Below, piece by piece: positions 58,067 through 64,000 of a stretch of DNA of 64,000 bases (positions are counted from its first letter, which is position 1; each line of letters opens with the position of its first letter). The position numbers and the translations under genes are program-made. The DNA is from Mesobacillus jeotgali (GTDB lineage Bacteria > Bacillota > Bacilli > Bacillales > Cytobacillaceae), in NCBI RefSeq assembly GCF_002874535.1, contig NZ_CP025025.1:1163526-1227525 (forward strand), written 5' to 3'. The notes beneath the pieces are model-generated. The model had not been told where the DNA came from. It ran no database searches and was given only the letters and a program-made list of their open reading frames with translations.

Positions 58067-59239
58067 ATGGATAATCGTAAAAAGAGTGATTTTAAGCTAT
58101 TGTTTTTGACAGGCATTGCCGGAATAGTCGTTGGAGTGATTCTTATCTTCTTGCTTGGTCCGTTTACGTCTGAAAAAGATTTAGTGTCTACAGCCAATAA
58201 CGATTCAGAAGGGAAGGTTACTGCAAAAGTCAGTGCGGATGAGGGTGAAGAGGATCCAACTATAAAGGAAGCGGTAAACAGAAGTATGGATACGGTTGTC
58301 AGCGTGGTGAAATACGAAGGGGGAAGTATGTGGGAAGGAACTGAGCCGCAAAGAGCTGGTTCTGGTTCAGGAGTCATATACAAAAAAAAGGATGGCAAAG
58401 CATATGTAGCAACCAATCACCATGTTATTTCCGGAGCAAGCGAGATTGAAATTAGCCTTGGTAACGAAAAGAAGCTTCCGGCTAAGCTCCTAGGCTCCGA
58501 TCCATTGCTCGACCTTGCAGTATTGGAGGTGAATGGTGAAAAGATTAAAGATGTTATTGAACTTGGCAAGTCGGAAAAACTGGAGCCAGGAGAAACTGCC
58601 ATTGCGATTGGCAATCCGCTTGGCTTCCTGCATGGTACCATTACAGCGGGTGTGATCAGCGCACCTGATCGAGTGATGCCGGTCGATATTGATCAGGATG
58701 GAACTATTGATTGGCAGTCAGAAGTAGTCCAGACAGATGCTTCAATTAACCCAGGTAACAGCGGCGGGGCATTGATTAATATTCATGGCGAATTGATTGG
58801 CATCAATTCTTCAAAAATTGCCCAGGAATCTGTAGAAGGAATTGGATTTGCAATCCCAATAGATGTAGCGATGCCAATCTTAAAAGATCTGGCAGAACAC
58901 GGAGAAGTGCTAAGGCCGTATATTGGAATTGTCCCAATTTCCCTGGCCGACATTCCATCACAATATTACAGTGAGACGTTAAACCTGCCAAAGGGTGTTG
59001 AAAATGGAATTGTCGTCAAGGAAGTAATTTCAACATCGCCAGCAGGTATAGCAGGCTTAAAGGAATACGATGTCATCACAAAACTGGATGATACAGAAGT
59101 TAATACTGCAGGAGAACTTCGCAAATATTTATATACCGAGAAAGAGATTGGAGATGAAGTTGCAGTAACTTTTTTCAGGGAAGGAAAAGAGGAAACTGCA
59201 ACATTGACTTTAGTCGAAGATTTGTCACAAAGCAATTAA
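58067..59239 (+). CDS. HtrA-like serine protease with PDZ domain
   Basis: Membrane-anchored S1C (DegP/HtrA) protease of 390 residues. One N-terminal membrane helix (LLFLTGIAGIVVGVILIFLL) is followed by an acidic linker and the trypsin-like domain. The catalytic triad is His in TNHHVISG (about 118), Asp in DPLLDLAVLEV (about 148) and Ser in NPGNSGGAL (about 230). A C-terminal PDZ domain (from about 290, GIVVKEVISTSPAGIAGL) follows. Acts on misfolded proteins at the membrane-wall interface. GGAAAGGACAGG precedes the ATG. I see no certain CssR site. Could be the HtrA, HtrB or HtrC paralogue. Confidence 0.93.
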   Translation: MDNRKKSDFKLLFLTGIAGIVVGVILIFLLGPFTSEKDLVSTANNDSEGKVTAKVSADEGEEDPTIKEAVNRSMDTVVSVVKYEGGSMWEGTEPQRAGSGSGVIYKKKDGKAYVATNHHVISGASEIEISLGNEKKLPAKLLGSDPLLDLAVLEVNGEKIKDVIELGKSEKLEPGETAIAIGNPLGFLHGTITAGVISAPDRVMPVDIDQDGTIDWQSEVVQTDASINPGNSGGALINIHGELIGINSSKIAQESVEGIGFAIPIDVAMPILKDLAEHGEVLRPYIGIVPISLADIPSQYYSETLNLPKGVENGIVVKEVISTSPAGIAGLKEYDVITKLDDTEVNTAGELRKYLYTEKEIGDEVAVTFFREGKEETATLTLVEDLSQSN

Positions 59240-59243
59240 TTGA

Positions 59244-59273
59244 ACAAAAACGCCGTTATGGCGTTTTTGTTGT
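59244..59273 (+). terminator. terminator of the HtrA-like gene
   Basis: ACAAAAACGCC (59244-59253) pairs with GGCGTTTTTGT, followed by TGTT. Confidence 0.88.
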
Positions 59274-59364
59274 TAATGCAGAAGATTTAAATTAAATCCG
59301 CCTATACCCTTCCCGGATGAACGAATAAGATAATACAGAATAAATAAAGGCGGGAGGGAAAAAT

Positions 59365-59601
59365 ATGTCACGTGATAAAGGAAAAGTTATTCATGTAGAT
59401 AAGCTTACAATTCATGCAAAAGAGGTTGAGATTATTCAGGAAAGCCGAAGGGATCACCAGAGGGGCAGAAGACATCCTTTTGATTTCTTTGGTCATGGTA
59501 GAAGAGCAGGGCATGAAATTGAAGAAGACAAACACATCGAGGACGAGAGCAGCTCGGATGAGCGTAAGAGCGAGAGACACAGAGGGCCAAGGTGGGTTTA
59601 G
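59365..59601 (+). CDS. hypothetical charged protein
   Basis: A 78-residue, very hydrophilic protein: KVIHVDKLTIHAKEVEIIQE, then an Arg/His-rich stretch (RRDHQRGRRHPFDFFGHG) and an acidic/basic tail. GGCGGGAGGG lies 6 bases before the ATG and a terminator follows. It has no recognised domain. The N-terminal beta-strand-like repeat (VIHVDKLTIHAKEVEI) recalls small spore proteins of Bacillus, which is only a suggestion. Confidence 0.6.
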   Translation: MSRDKGKVIHVDKLTIHAKEVEIIQESRRDHQRGRRHPFDFFGHGRRAGHEIEEDKHIEDESSSDERKSERHRGPRWV

Positions 59602-59630
59602 AAAAAATCGACAATGTTCTTTTATAAATG

Positions 59631-59668
59631 CAGGAAATGCTATTTACATTGGCCTTTCCTGTTTTTTT
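59631..59668 (+). terminator. terminator of the 78-residue gene
   Basis: CAGGAAA (59631-59637) pairs with TTTCCTG (59655-59661) and is followed by seven T. The loop is long. Confidence 0.7.
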
Positions 59669-59711
59669 GTTAAATGAAGCCTAATTGCAACAAGAAACTT
59701 CATTATATTTA

Positions 59712-59748
59712 AAACAGCTTGCAGACCATTATTGTCTGCAAGCTGTTT
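59712..59748 (-). terminator. terminator of the YdeP-type oxidoreductase gene
   Basis: AAACAGCTTGCAGAC (59712-59726) pairs with GTCTGCAAGCTGTTT (59734-59748), a 15-bp perfect stem, then TTTTAAAT on the minus strand. Confidence 0.85.
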
Positions 59749-59757
59749 GCGTAGTCC

Positions 59758-62118
59758 TTATACTGGTACATCAAGTTCATCGTCTTCAATGCGTTTTTCG
59801 TGGTGTTCGACGTCTTTTCTGGCGTTGAAGCGGTCAGCTTTTTCCAATGTGACCGTGATGTTGAAATCTGGGATACCGGCGTACTTTTCATAGCGTCCCC
59901 TTGGCAGAAGAAAGTTTCCTTCAGGAAAGTGGACCTGGACGTTGCCGCGTGAAATGTCTACGAATTTAGCTCTGCCCTGGAAGACACCGAAACCGTTGTA
60001 TAGAACAATTCCTTCACCTTCGGCAATGCTAAGGACCTGTGCGTCTTCTGCATTCATCAGGACATCATAGCGTCCGGCGCCGTTAAGCGGATCTACTTCA
60101 TTGTAGACCATGGAATTGAATTGCTTTCCACGGCGGGAGGTAACGATGAATTGTCCTTCCTTTTTACCGAGTTCAGGAATATCAACTGAAATCAGATTTC
60201 CTTTTCCGTCAGAAGTAGGGCAGATTCCATCCTCACATAACCAGGCTCCGCCCCACTGGAACACATCTCCTGCTTTTTTAAGATGTTGTATGCCGTCATA
60301 ATTAGGATTCGCCAGTGCGATTTCATTCCGTATCTCCTGTGCATTTTTAAAATCAACCAAATGCGCAGTCTCAGGTTTGACCCGCTTAGCTAAATCAATG
60401 TAGATTTTCCATTCAGCGCGAGCTTCTTCAACCTGATTCTTGTTTCCTTCAATTTCCGGGCTAAAATAAACCATTCGCTCTGTTGAAGTGGATGTTCCCC
60501 CGCCTTCCTGCTCATAACGAGTCTTAGCAGGGAGGATAATGACGGCTTCCTTTGCATCAACAAGGGTAGAAGTATTCAGGATGATATCCTGATGGACACG
60601 TATCTCGAGTTCAGACAATGCTTTTTCCACAAAGTGTGGGTCGGGCATCGTTTCGAGAAAATTGCCTCCAGATAAGTAATACATTTTGATTTTGCGTTCA
60701 TGCTCTTCAGGAAGCAAAATATTCTCAAGAGTCACTCCGACGATATCACCTTGCCAATCCGGAAGTTCGAATCCCCATAGATCCTCAATTCGCTTAATAT
60801 TTTCTCCATAAAAATCTCCGCCTGGAAGAACGAAGGGATCTGCACCCATTTCGCCGCTGCCCTGAACAGAAGAGTGTCCGCGGAAAGGCATCAGGCCTGC
60901 GTGCTTTCGGCCAAGATGTCCCCGGAGCAAGGCAAGGTTCGCCACTTGTGAAATATTATCTGTTGCGAATGAATGCATGGTCAAACCAAGTGCCCATGCA
61001 TAAACGGCATTCTTGCTGTTAGCGAGCAGTTCCGCCAACTCGATAATGCGTTCTTTAGAAACGCCAGAAGATGTGACAATATCTTCCCATTCTTGCTCCT
61101 GGACCTTCGCTTTCAATTCCTCAAAACCATTCACATGCTCTTGAACAAATTGATGATTGATGGCTGAACCGTGCTTGATTTCCTCCATATCAAACCAGTG
61201 CTTCATGATCCCATGCATGAAAGCAATGTCACCACCGATATTGACCTGGTAAAAATCATCCGCGATTTTCGTGCCGAAAAGAGCGGATTCTGGATTTGAA
61301 GGAATCCAGTACTCATCCATTGCCGGTTCCTTATACGGGTTGACGACAATGATTTTTGTTCCCTTTTTCTTTGCTTCCAGCATGTACTTAGACGAAACAG
61401 GGGAGCTGTTCGATGCTACACTGCCCCAGAATAACAAGACATCAGTGCCTATCCAGTCCTGGTAATTTGAAGTAGAAGCCCCAACGCCAATCGAGCGCTT
61501 TAAAGCTGTTTTAGAAGGAGAATGGCAAATCCGGCTTGCATTGTCGATATTGTTTGTACCAAGAAAGCGGGAGACTTTTCCGGCTACATAGTAAGACTCA
61601 TTTGTAATCCCACGGCTTGTCAGGTAGAAAGCGTACTGTTTTGGATCAAGCTTCTTCGCCTTCTCTGCAATCATATCCATTGCATCATCCCAGGAAATGC
61701 CGGAAAACTTCCGCTCACCCTTCCTGCGGATCATAGGATATGGGATACGTCCAAGCTTACGCAGCTGGGTGCTGTCATATTTTCTTAGTTCATCTATATC
61801 AGCATGTAGAATCTCCGGCTTTATTGCACCGGCAGTATTCAGTCTGAGGACATTCAATCTTGTCGTACAAATATGCGGACCTGTCAAAGTCTGGTCTTTT
61901 AATCCTGATACACCTAATGCACAACCATCACATACTCCTTTGGTCAGGATGTTGGTCGCGTAGCCAAAGTTATCCCGATTGTCCCAAAGGGTTTTCATGG
62001 TATCTCTTATATGTTTCGGTTTCACCTTGCCAAGCCCGAAAGGAATCGGACTTACCCAGTGCTTTGGTGCAGGCATTGCCGCTTTTTTCTGTGGTCCTGG
62101 ATGTTTTGTTTTACCCAA
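59758..62118 (-). CDS. FdhF/YdeP-family molybdopterin oxidoreductase
   Basis: Cytoplasmic Mo-bisMGD enzyme of 786 residues in the DMSO-reductase superfamily. The N-terminus has CDGCALGVSGLKDQTLTGPHIC (paired cysteines typical of the YdeP group). The substrate-site region is ICHSPSKTAL, with a Cys at the position that binds Mo or Se in FdhF-type enzymes. GLTMHSFATDNISQVANLALL and SSVQGSGEMGADP are further family blocks, and the C-terminal domain (from about residue 640) is the dinucleotide-binding fold. Its reaction is not established; formate or an acid-resistance role has been suggested for relatives. Starts at TTG 62118 after GGGAG. It follows an OFA transporter gene and a DUF2294 gene on the same strand. 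Confidence 0.88.
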   Translation of the reverse strand: MGKTKHPGPQKKAAMPAPKHWVSPIPFGLGKVKPKHIRDTMKTLWDNRDNFGYATNILTKGVCDGCALGVSGLKDQTLTGPHICTTRLNVLRLNTAGAIKPEILHADIDELRKYDSTQLRKLGRIPYPMIRRKGERKFSGISWDDAMDMIAEKAKKLDPKQYAFYLTSRGITNESYYVAGKVSRFLGTNNIDNASRICHSPSKTALKRSIGVGASTSNYQDWIGTDVLLFWGSVASNSSPVSSKYMLEAKKKGTKIIVVNPYKEPAMDEYWIPSNPESALFGTKIADDFYQVNIGGDIAFMHGIMKHWFDMEEIKHGSAINHQFVQEHVNGFEELKAKVQEQEWEDIVTSSGVSKERIIELAELLANSKNAVYAWALGLTMHSFATDNISQVANLALLRGHLGRKHAGLMPFRGHSSVQGSGEMGADPFVLPGGDFYGENIKRIEDLWGFELPDWQGDIVGVTLENILLPEEHERKIKMYYLSGGNFLETMPDPHFVEKALSELEIRVHQDIILNTSTLVDAKEAVIILPAKTRYEQEGGGTSTSTERMVYFSPEIEGNKNQVEEARAEWKIYIDLAKRVKPETAHLVDFKNAQEIRNEIALANPNYDGIQHLKKAGDVFQWGGAWLCEDGICPTSDGKGNLISVDIPELGKKEGQFIVTSRRGKQFNSMVYNEVDPLNGAGRYDVLMNAEDAQVLSIAEGEGIVLYNGFGVFQGRAKFVDISRGNVQVHFPEGNFLLPRGRYEKYAGIPDFNITVTLEKADRFNARKDVEHHEKRIEDDELDVPV

Positions 62119-62156
62119 TTTGAAACACTCCCATTTATAACAATCTTTAAGTCTAT

Positions 62157-62207
62157 AAAAAAACCACCGTAAACCCGAAGCAGATGCTCCAGGTTCTAAC
62201 GGTGGTT
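62157..62207 (-). terminator. hairpin upstream of the oxidoreductase gene
   Basis: On the minus strand AACCACCGT pairs with ACGGTGGTT with an internal GAGCATCTGCTTC stem, and seven T follow. It lies between the DUF2294 stop and the oxidoreductase start, so it is a terminator or an attenuator of that gene. Confidence 0.75.
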
Positions 62208-62241
62208 AGTCTTTAGCAGGGTCGCTGCCAAGTGCCATACC

Positions 62242-62604
62242 TTATAAATTACAGAATTTTTCTTGAATGTCCTCATCGAAAACAAAGATGGACATTCCAA
62301 AATCACGATCGATATCTATATCTACAAAAAGTTCTACCAACTTGCAGCCTAGAAACTCTTCCATTTCCACTGGAGGATTCTTTCGGTACATGTCTTTAAC
62401 CATTTCCGTTCTTGCGGCCCTAAGTGCCTGTTTTCCTTCATTGGCTGATGCAATGAATTTTTCGACAGGTGAAAGGTTTCCTTCCATTTCGCAGATGGCC
62501 CATTTCTTACAAAAAGTAGTGGTTATTTTGCTTGGCCCTTTGCCCATATGCTTTTTGCGAAAGGATCGGACCAGATTGCTGAATTCTGCCTCGTATTTAT
62601 TCAT
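62242..62604 (-). CDS. DUF2294 protein
   Basis: A 120-residue soluble protein of the DUF2294 family. Recognisable stretches are FRKKHMGKGPSKITTTF, and LVELFVDIDIDRDFGMSIFVF. The family is uncharacterised. GGAGGATAAT precedes the ATG. Its position between an OFA-family transporter and a YdeP-type oxidoreductase repeats in other Bacillaceae as far as I recall, which hints at a joint role in small-acid metabolism. Confidence 0.8.
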   Translation of the reverse strand: MNKYEAEFSNLVRSFRKKHMGKGPSKITTTFCKKWAICEMEGNLSPVEKFIASANEGKQALRAARTEMVKDMYRKNPPVEMEEFLGCKLVELFVDIDIDRDFGMSIFVFDEDIQEKFCNL

Positions 62605-62677
62605 ATTATCCTCCTGTTATCTATACAGGTTATAAGACGATAGGTATTTTACCATATTGAGAGGCAATTACAAAGCA

Positions 62678-63940
62678 TTAACCAGCTAATCTTTCATTGG
62701 CTTCATTTTGTTTTCGAAGTTTATTGATATCACGGCGGATTAAAATGGACACGGCCAGCGCAACAACGAACAGTCCGCTGAAGAACGTTAAGCTTGTTCC
62801 ATAGCTTCCTGTAGTGTCTTTCATCCATGCCGCGAACATTGGTCCTGCCAGGCCTGCGGCTGCCCATGCAGTCAGGATATATCCGTGAATCGCACCTAGC
62901 TGCTTCGTTCCAAACATGTCACCGATGAACGCAGGGATTGCAGCAAAACCGCCGCCATACATTGTGTAAACTACCGCAAGCATAACCTGGAATAGAAAAG
63001 CTTCTTTCGTATGCGGCAACAGCATGAATAATACAATCTGTGTCGCGAAGAAAATCGTATATGTGTTAGGGCGGCCAATATAGTCAGATATCGATGCCCA
63101 GGCAATACGGCCAAATCCGTTGAATAAACCTAAAACTCCAACCAGTGCCGCTGCCTCTGCAGTAGTTAATCCGATACTCTCTTCAGCTAACGGTTTTGCA
63201 GCTGAAAGTATGGCGATACCGCAAGTTACATTGATGAAGAGCATGATCCATAGATAGTAAAAACGTGAAGTTTTTATTGCTTCATTGGCTGTCAGCTGGG
63301 AAAGGTCTTTCTTAACCTTTACTTTTCCTGACTCAGCTTTTTCCTTGAAGCCTTTTGGAGCCCAATCAACTGGCGGCCTTTCAAGGTAGAGTGAGGATAG
63401 AGTCATAATAATAAAATATGCAGCACCGAGAATGTAAAATGTATTGGCCGTGCCTACAGATTTAATCAGTGAATCCATAATTGGGCTGCTGATTGCTGCT
63501 GCGAATCCAAATCCCATGATGGCAAGTCCTGTGGCAAGTCCACGTCTGTCTGGGAACCACTTTACCAAAGTAGAAACCGGGGCTATATAACCTACCCCAA
63601 GGCCAATTCCGCCTAAAACCCCATAAGTAATATACAATAATGGCAATGAACCGAGATTGACCGCCAGGCCTGATCCTAAAATTCCTGCTCCGAAAAAGGC
63701 TGCTGACAGAAGTCCAGCTTTTCTTGGACCGTGTTTTTCAACAAAATGCCCGAGGAACGCTGCTGATAATCCTAAAAATAAAATGGCAAGGCTGAATGTA
63801 AATTGTACTTGCTTGGAAGTCCAACCGAACTCCTCGATTAATGGGTTCGTAAAGTTGCTCCAGGCATATACAGACCCAATGGAAATGTGGATTCCCACTG
63901 CTGAGGCTGCGATAAGCCATCGATTCTTCGTTTTTTTCAT
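62678..63940 (-). CDS. OFA-family MFS transporter (oxalate/formate antiporter-like)
   Basis: A 420-residue MFS protein with 12 predicted helices. IGSVYAWSNFTNPLIEEFGW, FSLAILFLGLSAAFLGHFVE and GLGVGYIAPVSTLVKWFPDRRGLATGLA are hallmarks of the oxalate/formate antiporter (OFA) family. Related members exchange oxalate for formate or carry lactate or pyruvate, so the substrate is not fixed by sequence. AAAGGGGAA lies upstream of the ATG at 63940. It heads a likely unit with DUF2294 and the oxidoreductase. The final 60 bases of the window hold only its upstream region. Confidence 0.88.
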   Translation of the reverse strand: MKKTKNRWLIAASAVGIHISIGSVYAWSNFTNPLIEEFGWTSKQVQFTFSLAILFLGLSAAFLGHFVEKHGPRKAGLLSAAFFGAGILGSGLAVNLGSLPLLYITYGVLGGIGLGVGYIAPVSTLVKWFPDRRGLATGLAIMGFGFAAAISSPIMDSLIKSVGTANTFYILGAAYFIIMTLSSLYLERPPVDWAPKGFKEKAESGKVKVKKDLSQLTANEAIKTSRFYYLWIMLFINVTCGIAILSAAKPLAEESIGLTTAEAAALVGVLGLFNGFGRIAWASISDYIGRPNTYTIFFATQIVLFMLLPHTKEAFLFQVMLAVVYTMYGGGFAAIPAFIGDMFGTKQLGAIHGYILTAWAAAGLAGPMFAAWMKDTTGSYGTSLTFFSGLFVVALAVSILIRRDINKLRKQNEANERLAG

Positions 63941-64000
63941 GTTTTTTCCCCTTTACTTTGTTTGTTTTTCCCTATGACCAATGACTGCAACAATGAAGTG

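Overview
The window reads as chromosomal DNA of a spore-forming member of the Bacillaceae with low-to-moderate GC (a Mesobacillus, Cytobacillus or Bacillus-like genome is my inference; nothing here fixes the species). The reasons are near-complete synteny with the yjbA to yjcH region of Bacillus subtilis, many sporulation and spore-coat genes, Bacillus-type control elements (T-box, FapR box, TPP riboswitch, sigma-B, ECF and sigma-K promoters, RoxS sRNA) and Gram-positive ribosome binding sites.

Layout. 1-10.5 kb: yjbA, trpS behind a tryptophan T-box, a DUF3899 membrane protein, the oppABCDF oligopeptide importer and a secreted DUF4015 glycosidase-like protein. 10.6-21.3 kb: the proteostasis and competence block yjbC, spx, mecA, cls, coiA and pepF, then the sRNA RoxS with a Rex-like box, yjbH (Spx adaptor) and yjbI (truncated globin). 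Spx, its adaptor YjbH, MecA and RoxS together form a redox and proteolysis control neighbourhood. 21.6-28.4 kb: yjbJ (lytic transglycosylase), yjbK (CYTH), yjbL, relQ, nadF, a nine-copy 52-bp repeat array, an RluA-type pseudouridine synthase, a split lipoprotein/CAP pair and prpE. 28.7-32.9 kb: mgtE, a CPA2 antiporter and FapR-controlled fabI. 32.9-38.8 kb: sporulation genes cotO, cotZ, yjcA, a yhcN-spoVAC-spoVAD-spoVAE-DUF421 operon, yjcZ and spoVIF. 38.8-43.5 kb: the UvrD-like helicase yjcD, a small conserved protein, yjcF, yjcG and yjcH.

43.8-47.5 kb holds a TAXI-type TRAP transporter with its DUF1850 partner. 47.5-50.4 kb has a WYL-like small protein, a Nudix hydrolase, tRNA-Val(GAC), a decayed manganese catalase and a DUF2515 protein. 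50.5-54.3 kb is a TPP-riboswitch operon for a thiamine-precursor ABC importer with a thiamine-binding MTH1187-like protein and a TatD-family hydrolase. 54.4-59.6 kb mixes small membrane, copper-binding (Csp-like), GerP-like spore, YflT stress, M50-like and HtrA-like genes. 59.7-64 kb is a minus-strand module of an OFA-family MFS transporter, a DUF2294 protein and an FdhF/YdeP-type molybdopterin oxidoreductase.

Non-coding structure is rich: a dispersed repeat family in three size classes (at least seven copies), a pair of MITE-like elements, and two intergenic tandem arrays with exact periods (40 bp and 52 bp). No prophage, CRISPR array, transposase or defence island is visible. I did not find a clear-cut new enzymatic system; the strongest unexplained signals are the phased 52-bp array, the TatD enzyme inside the thiamine-salvage operon, the coiled-coil/GerP-like fusion and the OFA-DUF2294-YdeP module.
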